A stretch of DNA of 18,831 nucleotides, taken from Desulfovibrio sp. GTDB lineage: Bacteria > Desulfobacterota > Desulfovibrionia > Desulfovibrionales > Desulfovibrionaceae. The translations under genes and the position numbers were made by a program. The stretch spans positions 1 through 18,831 of the forward strand of contig JAISXC010000203.1 in NCBI GenBank assembly GCA_031270875.1. The letters run 5' to 3'. The first letter of the stretch is position 1. Each line of letters opens with the position of its first letter. The notes beneath the pieces were generated by a model. It ran no database searches, was not told the origin of the DNA, and worked only from the letters and a program-made list of their open reading frames with translations. Shown one piece after another: positions 1 through 6,922 of this stretch.

Positions 1-986
1 AACTGACGGCGAACAGAAGCGGCGTCTGTAAAGAATTTCGCGCAGGAAACGGTCGCGGGACATCCTGAAATCTGAGATGCCCGCGCCATGGCTCCGGCGC
101 ACCAAGGTTGCGCCGGGTCAGTCCATACGGGCAAGCCGTCATAGGTCATGGTCAATTGGACATCCGGGCCGGTAAGTTCCTGAATTTCGGCCAGGATTTC
201 GGCATGTACCTGACCGGGGACGGTACGCATATCCAATGTAAGAACCGCTTGGTCAGGAATTGAGTTTGAGGCAATGCCGGCATGCAGGCTGGTCAGGGCA
301 AAAGTGCCTGATCCAAGCCACTGGTGGGAAGCGCCGGTCTTGTAGGCACACAGCGCTCCGGCTGCCGGAAGCAGTTTTGTGAGGGCATTGTCCCCCTCGT
401 CCGGCATGGAAGCATGGGCGGCGCGTCCCTTGGCGCGCAGCTCCATCCAGAGCACCCCCTTATGCCCCACCTGAGCCAGGAGCCCGCTTGGCTCGGCGAT
501 GACACCGGCCGCCGCCTTGCCAAAGAGGTCGGGACTGGCGGCCACATTGCGGGAGCCAAGACAGCCTTTTTCTTCCCCGCCGTAAATGTGCAGCACAATA
601 TCCCGGCCCTCAAGCCGGGTGGCCATGTGGGCGCAGGCGCACACCATGGCCGCCACGCCCCCTTTCATATCGCATGAACCCCGTCCGCAAAGCATACCAT
701 CCCGCACATGCCCGCCCAAAGGGTGCCATTTCCAGGTGGATTCATCATAGGGGACAGTGTCGATATGGCCGCCAAAGTAAAGTGATGGCATCGGGTCCGC
801 GGAGCACAATCTGGCGATAAGGGATTGTCTGTCAGACCTGCCCTGGTCGTAGCCGACCAGGGAACAGGTAAAGCCGGCGTCGGCCAGGATGTCCGCCAGC
901 AGCCGTAATGCCGTTTCTTCGTTGCCCTGTGCCGTCGTGCACATGCGCACCAAACGCGACGCCAGCGCTATTTCTTGTCTGTTCAT
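1..986 (-). CDS. M20 family zinc metallopeptidase (ArgE/DapE/CPG2-like), 3' end cut by window edge
   Basis: About 328 codons are visible; the family is usually 370-400 residues, so the C-terminus lies left of the window. M20 enzymes are cytosolic di-zinc amidohydrolases that cleave N-acyl amino acids or peptides. Visible motifs are GGHIDTVP (metal ligand H74, catalytic-site D76), GRGSCDMKGG (bridging D106), GGEEKG (general base E138, metal ligand E139), AEPS (E165 region) and the dimerisation-domain GRAAHASMP (H191). The last metal ligand, a histidine near the C-terminus, is not reached; the visible part ends just after an FTDAA segment. The start is the ATG at 986, giving MNRQEIALASRLV; I see no good Shine-Dalgarno before it. 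It lies 301 bases downstream of recN on the same strand, so co-transcription is possible but not shown. Family is certain; substrate (acetylornithine, succinyl-diaminopimelate or a dipeptide) cannot be decided. Confidence 0.9.
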   Translation of the reverse strand, partial: MNRQEIALASRLVRMCTTAQGNEETALRLLADILADAGFTCSLVGYDQGRSDRQSLIARLCSADPMPSLYFGGHIDTVPYDESTWKWHPLGGHVRDGMLCGRGSCDMKGGVAAMVCACAHMATRLEGRDIVLHIYGGEEKGCLGSRNVAASPDLFGKAAAGVIAEPSGLLAQVGHKGVLWMELRAKGRAAHASMPDEGDNALTKLLPAAGALCAYKTGASHQWLGSGTFALTSLHAGIASNSIPDQAVLTLDMRTVPGQVHAEILAEIQELTGPDVQLTMTYDGLPVWTDPAQPWCAGAMARASQISGCPATVSCAKFFTDAASVRRQ

Positions 987-1287
987 GACAAAGCTGTGAT
1001 TCTTTTTTCGACGTCTGACGCCGGATAAGATTTGACTCCGAATCAGTGAGGCGTTCGGTGTCGAAAAACTGTCCAATCCCGGCAGCAATGTGCGAGGGCG
1101 CTCATGCGCCGAATCAGTCCTTGTTCCTGTTCGCGCAGGGACCAAGTTCACTTTCCGCTTAACGCCGCCCCGTGAGAAAGTCAACTGCCTGTTCCAATCC
1201 GGCTGAATTTGATGGCTCTTGCCGGATTTCTTATTGATGGATCTTCTGCCAAAACCAACATGCGTCCACTGCGTGGGCGTTCCTTCC
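987..1287. other. Intergenic gap between recN and the M20 peptidase, no gene seen
   Basis: I find no convincing reading frame or RNA gene in these 301 bases. They hold an 8-bp inverted repeat (listed separately), a small GGCGC/GCGCC hairpin around 1095-1110, and the 10-base direct repeat CCGAATCAGT at 1038-1047 and 1109-1118. On the minus strand a TTGACT near 1180-1190 resembles a -35 box, but the sequence 17 bases downstream (TAAGCG) is a poor -10. A promoter for the peptidase is therefore only possible. Confidence 0.6.
1196..1228 (-). repeat. Inverted repeat downstream of recN, possible weak terminator or processing hairpin
   Basis: The arms AATCCGGC (1196-1203) and GCCGGATT (1221-1228) are perfectly complementary over 8 bp with a 17-base loop. 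They lie about 60 bases past the recN stop. On the minus strand no T-run follows, so it is not a canonical intrinsic terminator. On the plus strand only a short T-containing stretch follows. Confidence 0.35.
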
Positions 1288-2886
1288 TCAGTTTTGCAGG
1301 CTTCGGGCAAGGGCCTCGCCATGCACCCCTCCGCCGGCCATTCTGGAAAGTTCGGTCAGGCGTTCGCTTGCGCTGAGCTGCGCGCAGAGGGTGTAGGTCA
1401 GATGGTTGCGCACTTCTTTGCTGATTTGAAAATGTTTTTCGGCGTGAGCCGCCAGTTGGGGCCAGTGCGTTACAAGCAGTATCTGATGTTTTTCGGCCAG
1501 CGATTTCAGTTTTTGCGCAAGTTTGTTCAGCGCAAGGCCGCCAACCCCAGCATCGACTTCATCAAAAATATAGGTAGTTCTTGCGAGACCGGGATGCATG
1601 CCCACCATGGCCAGCAGAAATCGCGAAAGCTCGCCTCCCGACGCGATACGGTCCAGCGGCTGCGGCGGCTGACCCGGATTGGGCGCCCAAAGAAAACGTA
1701 CGCTTTCATCATGCACATCGGGCTGAATTTCCAGCGGGATAAACTCCGGGATAACCGCAAGTTCAGGTGAAAAACCAAGGCTGTGGAGTTCCTTTTCAAG
1801 GCATTTGACAAATTCCCGCGCGGCGTTGCGGCGTAACGGAATCAGCGCATCAACAGTTTTTGCAAGCTTTGCCGTGAGCGCGTTTTCCTCTTTGAGCAAT
1901 TGCGAGAGGTCAAGATCACAGGCATCCAGAAAAGACAGGTTTGCGGTGATTTCCTTCCGCAAGGCGAGAATTTCCGGAAAAGTTTTGCGTAACTTGCGTT
2001 TCAGCCGTGCCAAGGTAAAGAGGCGTTCCTCAATGTTGTTTATGTCCGCATCTTTTACAATATGTTGCGGCGGATGACGCAACCTGCCGGAAAGGGAATC
2101 AAGCTGCCCGCACAATGCTGAAATCGCCCCGGCCGGCTCCGCAAACGACGGGTCGCCGTCATGCATTCTGTTGAGAATCTTTTCAAGTTTTGCAAGCAAA
2201 TCCAATAAACCAGGGCCGTTTTCGCCATGCAGCAGGAGCATCGCCTCGTCATAATTTTTTGATAATTGCGCTGAATTGCGCATAGTTACACGCAAGCCTT
2301 CCAGGCGTTCCTCCTCTCCTTCTTCAGGTGATACTTTATCTATTTCCTCCTGCTGCATTTCCAGCAAATCACGCCGCGCCGCCAAATCAGCATATTTTTT
2401 CTGCAGGGCTTTGCGTTTCGTCCTGTTCTCCGCAAGCGCGCGACATAGCGCATCGCGTTCACCCGACAAGGGAGAGCCGGCAATGGCCGCATCTATCAGT
2501 TTTGCCTGAAAAGTCGGGCGAAGCAGCATCTGTTGCGCATGCTGGCTGGTGTGCGTAATCAGATTATCCCGCATTTCTCGGAGGGGTTCTTGGGATTTCA
2601 GATCATCATTGATGTACAGTCTGCTGCGGCCTGTCCGGGCGGATATTTCGCGTCTGACCACAAGTTCCTCGCCATTCGGCAGAAACAGCGCCTCAACTTG
2701 CGCCCGCTCCGCGCCCGCGCGCACTATTTCCGGCGAGAGCCTGTCGCCCAGCAGGAAGCCCAGCGCCTTGAGAATAAAACTCTTACCCGCTCCGGTTTCA
2801 CCGGTGAGTACATTCAGACCTGGAGAAAACTCCAACTCCACGTCTTCTATGAGAGCCAGATTGCGTATGCGCAGATATTCCAGCAT
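1288..2886 (-). CDS. recN: DNA repair protein RecN (SMC-like ATPase)
   Basis: The product is 532 residues, close to the 550 usual for RecN, a cytosolic SMC-type ATPase that acts at DNA double-strand breaks with RecA. The N-terminal lobe carries Walker A GETGAGKS at about residues 29-36, after the typical opening MLEYLRIRNLALIEDVELEF. The middle (about 150-370) is helical, consistent with the short coiled-coil arms. The C-terminal lobe carries the ABC signature SGGELSRF (about 416) and Walker B IFDEVDAGVGG (about 441), then LLVTHWPQLAAHA, characteristic of RecN. I chose the ATG at 2886 because known RecN proteins begin at this point; an in-frame TTG at 2907 would add seven residues. It starts 60 bases after the DppC-type permease gene on the same strand, so it may be the last gene of that operon. 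No SOS box was recognised upstream. Confidence 0.96.
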   Translation of the reverse strand: MLEYLRIRNLALIEDVELEFSPGLNVLTGETGAGKSFILKALGFLLGDRLSPEIVRAGAERAQVEALFLPNGEELVVRREISARTGRSRLYINDDLKSQEPLREMRDNLITHTSQHAQQMLLRPTFQAKLIDAAIAGSPLSGERDALCRALAENRTKRKALQKKYADLAARRDLLEMQQEEIDKVSPEEGEEERLEGLRVTMRNSAQLSKNYDEAMLLLHGENGPGLLDLLAKLEKILNRMHDGDPSFAEPAGAISALCGQLDSLSGRLRHPPQHIVKDADINNIEERLFTLARLKRKLRKTFPEILALRKEITANLSFLDACDLDLSQLLKEENALTAKLAKTVDALIPLRRNAAREFVKCLEKELHSLGFSPELAVIPEFIPLEIQPDVHDESVRFLWAPNPGQPPQPLDRIASGGELSRFLLAMVGMHPGLARTTYIFDEVDAGVGGLALNKLAQKLKSLAEKHQILLVTHWPQLAAHAEKHFQISKEVRNHLTYTLCAQLSASERLTELSRMAGGGVHGEALARSLQN

Positions 2887-2946
2887 GGGTTTGGCGTGGT
2901 AATGCAAATGCAGCGTGTGTGCGTGCCGTGAAGTTAAAGTTCCACT

Positions 2947-3783
2947 TTATTGTTTCATCCGGGGATCCAGCATGTCGCGCAGGCATTCGCCCAGAAGGTT
3001 ATAGCCGAGTACGGTCACCAGAATCGCCAGGCCGGGATATACGGAAAGCCAAGGAGCAGTTTCAATGACCGCCTTTCCTTCCATAAGCATATTCCCCCAG
3101 CTGGCTGTGGGCGGTTGAACGCCGAGTCCCAGAAAACTCAAACTTGACTCCACCAGGATGGCTCCCGCCACGCCCAGTGTTGCCGTGATCAGCACAGGGG
3201 CAAGCGCATTCGGAAGAATATGCAGAAAAAGGATGCTTTTTGACGGAAGGCCGGCCAGCCTCGCCGCAGCCACAAATTCCCGTTCGCGCAGGCTCAGGGT
3301 TTCCGCGCGGACAAGGCGCGCTACTCCCATCCAGGATGTCAGCCCTATGACAATCATGATGTTTGTCATGTCCGGTTCCAAAAAGGCTATAACCGCAAGA
3401 ATCAGAAAAAAAGACGGGAAGCAGAGCATGATGTCGACAGAGCGCATGATGACTTCATCGGCCCATCCCCGGAAATAACCGCTTATCAGGCCCAGCACGG
3501 TGCCGATGCTGACGGAAATGCCGACGGCCACGAAACCGACCCACAATGAAACACGCCCGCCGTACAGCATGCGCGAAAAAACATCACGTCCGAGGCGATC
3601 CGTCCCCAACCAGAATTGGGCGGACGGCGGTTCAAGAATATGATCCAAATGCAGGGCGAAAGGCGGGTAGGGCGCCAGGACAGACGCGCTGAGAGCGGTC
3701 AGGGACACAAGGAGCACAATGGCAATCCCTGAAATCAACATAACGTATCGACCGGTAAAGCGCATGATCGCTGAAACATTCAT
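2947..3783 (-). CDS. ABC transporter permease, DppC/OppC type
   Basis: The 278-residue inner-membrane protein has one membrane segment near the N-terminus (about 12-35) and a five-helix binding-protein-dependent transport domain after it. The family hallmark GTDRLGRDVFSRMLYGGR follows the first segment. The cytoplasmic EAA loop, which contacts the ATPase, is visible as EREFVAAARLAGLPSKSILF. SSLSFLGLGVQPPTASWG near the C-terminus is also typical of DppC/OppC. Its ATG overlaps the stop of the DppB-type gene (TGATG at 3781-3785), so the two are probably translationally coupled and form a heterodimeric channel. No ATPase or substrate-binding protein gene lies in the window. The substrate could be di- or oligopeptides, or nickel as in NikC; sequence alone does not decide. 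Confidence 0.93.
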   Translation of the reverse strand: MNVSAIMRFTGRYVMLISGIAIVLLVSLTALSASVLAPYPPFALHLDHILEPPSAQFWLGTDRLGRDVFSRMLYGGRVSLWVGFVAVGISVSIGTVLGLISGYFRGWADEVIMRSVDIMLCFPSFFLILAVIAFLEPDMTNIMIVIGLTSWMGVARLVRAETLSLREREFVAAARLAGLPSKSILFLHILPNALAPVLITATLGVAGAILVESSLSFLGLGVQPPTASWGNMLMEGKAVIETAPWLSVYPGLAILVTVLGYNLLGECLRDMLDPRMKQ

Positions 3784-4763
3784 CAGACAAGGCCCTTGGT
3801 TGAACGGATGCGCGGGTCGGCGAGTCCGTAGCAGATGTCCGCCAGCAGATTGCCGGTCAGGGTAAGTACGGCCCCAAGAACAAGATTTCCCATGATCATT
3901 GTGTAGTCGCGCGCCATTACCGCTGCATAGAAAAGTTGTCCCAGTCCGGGCAGGGCAAAAATGGATTCTATAATCACGCTGCCGCCGATAAGACCCGGCA
4001 CCGAGAGGCCGAGCAGGGTGATAACAGGCAGAAGGGCGTTGCGCAAGGCATGGCGCAGGATGACGGCATGTTGCGACAAGCCTTTGGAACGGGCCGTCAG
4101 GATATAATCCTGACGCAGCACTTCAAGCATGCATGCCCGCATGTAGCGTGACATGCCCGCGAGGCCGCCGACGGTATAAACAATTACGGGTAAAACAAGA
4201 TGGTTTGCGATGTCGGCGCATTTGCCCCAAAAACCGAGTTCTGAAAAATTCAGTGAGGTCAGGCCCGATACAGGGAGCCACTGATGCTCAATGCCGAAAA
4301 AGAGCATGAGCAGCAGGGCAAGCCAGAAGGACGGCATGGCAAAACCCAGAAAAACGAGGATTGTCACCACCCGATCCAGCAGGGAATTTTGTTTGCATGC
4401 GGTAATGATGCCCAAAGGTATAGCGATGATCAGAACTAGAAACAGGGAAATGACGTTGACGCCGATGGTCAGCGGCAGGCGTTCGGTAATTTTTGTCAGT
4501 ACGGGCCTCGCGTCTGCCGACATGGAATTGCCGAAGTCAAAGTGCAGCAGACGGACAATCCAGTCAAAATATTGCACGTATAATGGACGGTCAAGGCCGT
4601 AAAGAACCTCCAACTGCCGCCGCGCCGCCTCTCCGGCAAGGGGATTCAGCGTGGTTTCAGTGTCGGAGGGAGCACCCGGCGCAAGATGAATGACAAAAAA
4701 GCTTATGCATGTGATGCCAAGCAATACCAGAAACATCCAGAAAATCTTTTTGAAGACTCTCAT
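3783..4763 (-). CDS. ABC transporter permease, DppB/OppB type
   Basis: This is the DppB-type partner of the next gene and belongs to the peptide/nickel importer permeases. The first membrane segment is followed by [13 protein letters not shown], matching the HxxPGDP region of DppB, and then by [14 protein letters not shown]. The EAA loop reads [20 protein letters not shown], followed by [11 protein letters not shown]. The ending YGLADPRIR is also typical. The start is uncertain: alignment with E. coli DppB (MLQFILRRLG) supports the ATG at 4763 ([11 protein letters not shown], 326 residues). ATG 4811 and TTG 4832 are in frame; TTG 4832 would overlap the upstream rdgC-like B gene by 8 bases. 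None has a clear Shine-Dalgarno, so coupling to the upstream gene may matter. About six membrane segments are visible. Confidence 0.92.
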   Translation of the reverse strand: MRVFKKIFWMFLVLLGITCISFFVIHLAPGAPSDTETTLNPLAGEAARRQLEVLYGLDRPLYVQYFDWIVRLLHFDFGNSMSADARPVLTKITERLPLTIGVNVISLFLVLIIAIPLGIITACKQNSLLDRVVTILVFLGFAMPSFWLALLLMLFFGIEHQWLPVSGLTSLNFSELGFWGKCADIANHLVLPVIVYTVGGLAGMSRYMRACMLEVLRQDYILTARSKGLSQHAVILRHALRNALLPVITLLGLSVPGLIGGSVIIESIFALPGLGQLFYAAVMARDYTMIMGNLVLGAVLTLTGNLLADICYGLADPRIRSTKGLV

Positions 4764-4824
4764 GCCGATGCCGGCGAGCCGCCAGTGCGAAAAAATGGCT
4801 GTGTGTGGCATGTGCGCGGGTTTG

Positions 4825-5352
4825 TCAGTCAAAACGGGTCAGCCAGCGCCCTACTTGGGCTACTTCATCCTGCCAGCCCGGAGAGAGGCGCAAGCGCAGA
4901 AAACGCGAGTAAAGGGAATCAAGCAAATCAATACAAATTTCAAGCAGATAAAATTTTTCCAGCAGAAGAGCGTCCGGGTCGTCATCCCGGTCAATTTTGT
5001 CGAGTTTTGGGGTTTTGACGGAGCCCAGGGAAAAATCTTCCGCTTTCAGAGTCAGCTGGAAGGCAAGTTCTTCTTTTTCAAGGCGGATCAGGGCGCGGGC
5101 GACTTTTTTGCCTGTGCCCAGGCCAAATCTGGCTTCCCTCAAAGGGGAGAAGGAACCGGTGACGGAAGCCGTTTCTTTGGCATCGCCTTCTCCCAGCTGA
5201 ACAACAATGCGTTGCTCCATGGAAACGGAGAAAGGCGCGCCGTTTTTATCCGTAAAGGCACTGGGGGCGGTATCGCTCCGGTACCAGAGCCAAGTCAAAA
5301 ATTCCCGACCTAGTATGACGTCGGCCGATTCAGTGCGTATTAACGTATTCAT
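4825..5352 (-). CDS. RdgC-like protein, C-terminal part (part B)
   Basis: The 175-residue soluble protein carries [13 protein letters not shown] at residues 15-27. From memory, this motif occurs in the C-terminal half of long single-chain RdgC-like proteins of other bacteria. The middle holds short beta-rich stretches ([43 protein letters not shown]). The end is helical (about residues 125-170). Its ATG shares one base with the stop of part A (TAATG at 5350-5354), so the two are translationally coupled and probably work as one complex. E. coli RdgC is a DNA-binding protein that restrains RecA. The assignment rests on the neighbour plus one motif, so I hold it loosely; a conserved protein of unknown function is the fallback. 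Confidence 0.7.
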   Translation of the reverse strand: MNTLIRTESADVILGREFLTWLWYRSDTAPSAFTDKNGAPFSVSMEQRIVVQLGEGDAKETASVTGSFSPLREARFGLGTGKKVARALIRLEKEELAFQLTLKAEDFSLGSVKTPKLDKIDRDDDPDALLLEKFYLLEICIDLLDSLYSRFLRLRLSPGWQDEVAQVGRWLTRFD

Positions 5353-5981
5353 TAACCTATCACGTTTAATGTAAAACAGGTGGGTTCAAGATAGTCAAGA
5401 CGCGCAAGGCTGTCCTCGTCCAACACGGTGGATGCCAGACTGTAGGGGGTCAGCTGTTCTAGATGGAGTTCGAAAGTTTTCAGAAATTCTTCAAGGAAAA
5501 GATCAAGCATGCTTCCCTGGGTGGAAGCAAACCAGACTTCATTTTTTTTCATGAGCCACAATACGTTAAATTCACCAGGGACGGGGAGAAAGCGGGCGCG
5601 CAGGCGCGCAAGCACCTGTTCCCTGATTTCCTTTTTGCGCTCACGAGAAATGAAATTTTTGTTCTGCCTGCGCAAACGTTCAGTTTCTTCAATGAAGGCA
5701 AGAAGCATATATTTTTTCACAATGCCTGCCGGTATGCGCCTTCTGTCCAGGCGCAGGGAAAAAAACGCGTAGTCGGCCTTCAGAGGAGGGGAGCCGCTCC
5801 AGGTTGAATCAAGCATGTCCTCAAAACTGACCCATCCGCAGGATGACATTTCCAAAGTGTCGTCAATATCCCGGAAAGCGTATTTACGCAATCTGTCAGG
5901 CAATTGCAGCCAAAGCGACCGCGGAACCGGGTCAAGAATGCGAAAACGGGTGAAGCTGGTCGTGCTGCCTGCAAATCCCAT
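5352..5981 (-). CDS. RdgC-like protein, N-terminal part (part A)
   Basis: The 209-residue protein follows the layout of the N-terminal two thirds of RdgC. It has a GWV motif (residues 49-51, like GWVPP in E. coli RdgC), then a strand FFSLRLDRRRIPAGIVKKYM (73-92). The long basic helix ETERLRRQNKNFISRERKKE (99-118) resembles the E. coli stretch [20 protein letters not shown]. After it come EQVLARLRARFLPVPGEFNV and WFASTQGSMLDLFLEEFLKT, matching RdgC LLPRAFSR and the AxxAEDTLALLRK region. E. coli RdgC is a ring-forming DNA-binding protein that counteracts RecA filaments. The ATG at 5981 has a clear Shine-Dalgarno (AGAGG, complement of 5987-5991). A matching promoter lies upstream, making this the first gene of the run to recN. 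The remaining RdgC-like segment is encoded separately by part B. Confidence 0.75.
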   Translation of the reverse strand: MGFAGSTTSFTRFRILDPVPRSLWLQLPDRLRKYAFRDIDDTLEMSSCGWVSFEDMLDSTWSGSPPLKADYAFFSLRLDRRRIPAGIVKKYMLLAFIEETERLRRQNKNFISRERKKEIREQVLARLRARFLPVPGEFNVLWLMKKNEVWFASTQGSMLDLFLEEFLKTFELHLEQLTPYSLASTVLDEDSLARLDYLEPTCFTLNVIG

Positions 5982-6043
5982 AAATTCCTCTCATTTTCTC
6001 AGCGGCGGCATTGGTTCTGAAACTGCAACATACCATATGTATT

Positions 6044-6072
6044 TGTATAGCGTTGAATCTGGTATTTGACAA
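6044..6072 (-). promoter_or_regulatory. Candidate sigma70 promoter for the rdgC-like operon
   Basis: On the minus strand, TTGTCA (6067-6072, five of six to TTGACA) is separated by exactly 17 bases from TATACA (6044-6049, four of six to TATAAT). The start codon at 5981 is about 60 bases downstream, with a good ribosome binding site. Assignment is by consensus match only. Confidence 0.5.
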
Positions 6073-6096
6073 GTTTTTTTGTCCCATAATGATAAT
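6066..6096 (+). promoter_or_regulatory. Candidate sigma70 promoter for the pseudouridine synthase gene
   Basis: A perfect TTGACA (6066-6071) is followed after 19 bases by GATAAT (6091-6096, five of six). The 19-base spacing is longer than ideal. The -35 element overlaps that of the minus-strand promoter by five bases, so the two directions could compete for polymerase. Confidence 0.4.
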
Positions 6097-6100
6097 TATG
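6085..6100. promoter_or_regulatory. Palindromic operator-like site, resembling a Fur box
   Basis: CATAATGATAATTATG is a perfect inverted repeat (CATAAT, four-base centre, ATTATG). Its first twelve bases differ at one position from the start of the classical Fur box GATAATGATAATCATTATC. It covers the plus-strand -10 element, so a bound regulator would block that promoter. Whether Fur, PerR or another regulator binds is not known, and such AT-rich palindromes can arise by chance. Confidence 0.35.
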
Positions 6101-6170
6101 TAAACTTTAATATTGAAATCGCAAAATACGGCTTGACGTGACTCCGCTCTTTCAACACTATCCAGCAGAT

Positions 6171-6920
6171 ATGGACACGGAGAGAAAACCCGGCATTCGT
6201 CTGAACAAGGCCGTCGCGGCGACGGGTTTCTGTTCCCGGCGCAAAGCGGATGCGCTGATTTTTGCCGGACGTGTGCAGGTAAACGGATGCGTTGAACTGA
6301 ATCCGGCCCGCGATGTTTTGCCGGACGATGCCATACGTATCGACGGTCGTGTGCTCGGCGGCGCGAAAAATTTTGTTTATGTGCTTCTGAACAAACCTGT
6401 GCGTGTTGTTTCCACAGTGCATGATCCCCAAGGGCGCCGCACGGTTGTGGATTTCCTGCCCGAACATCTCAGGATGCGCGGGCTCTATCCTGTCGGACGG
6501 CTGGATTATTTTTCGGAAGGCTTGCTGATGCTCACAAATGACGGCGATCTCGCCTACCGTCTTTCTCACCCGTCCTGTCACCAGAAAAAAAAATATGAAA
6601 TTGTTGTCCGTGGCCAGGTTGATACTGTCGCGCTGCGGACCATGCGCGCGGGAATGACCTTGTCTGAAGGCGACAGGCTTCTGCCCGTCGCCGTGAAAAA
6701 AAACCTGGACAAGACGGGAAACACAATCCTCACCCTGACGCTCTGCCAGGGGATAAATCGTCAGATACGCAGGATGTGCCGCGATCTGAACCTGACCATA
6801 TTACGTCTGAAACGCGTTTCGCAGGGCATACTGACTCTTGGCGACCTTTCCCCCGGGCATACGCGAATTTTGGAGGCCGGTGAAATTGAAGGACTTATGA
6901 AAAGCCTGAAATTGCGATAA
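6171..6920 (+). CDS. rRNA pseudouridine synthase, RsuA/RluB/RluF family
   Basis: The 249-residue enzyme isomerises a specific uridine in ribosomal RNA to pseudouridine. An S4 RNA-binding domain (about residues 8-60) opens IRLNKAVAATGFCSRRKAD. The catalytic domain carries LLNKPVRVVST, then GRLDYFSEGLLMLTNDGDL with the catalytic aspartate D112, and ends with GINRQIRRMC. The GRLD region looks like RluB, while QGINRQIRRMC and LRLKRV are closer to RluF, so the target (U2605 or U2604 of 23S rRNA, E. coli numbering) cannot be fixed. I chose the ATG at 6171 because MDTERKPGIRLNKAV fits the family start; a GTG at 6138 is in frame. Neither has a strong Shine-Dalgarno. The gene stands alone on the plus strand and ends two bases from the end of the convergent pgm gene. 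Confidence 0.92.
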   Translation: MDTERKPGIRLNKAVAATGFCSRRKADALIFAGRVQVNGCVELNPARDVLPDDAIRIDGRVLGGAKNFVYVLLNKPVRVVSTVHDPQGRRTVVDFLPEHLRMRGLYPVGRLDYFSEGLLMLTNDGDLAYRLSHPSCHQKKKYEIVVRGQVDTVALRTMRAGMTLSEGDRLLPVAVKKNLDKTGNTILTLTLCQGINRQIRRMCRDLNLTILRLKRVSQGILTLGDLSPGHTRILEAGEIEGLMKSLKLR

Positions 6921-6922
6921 AG

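Noticed and set aside
1219..1770. Long plus-strand frame opposite the recN 3' end
   Set aside because: It lies antisense to the conserved RecN C-terminal lobe and has no recognisable product.
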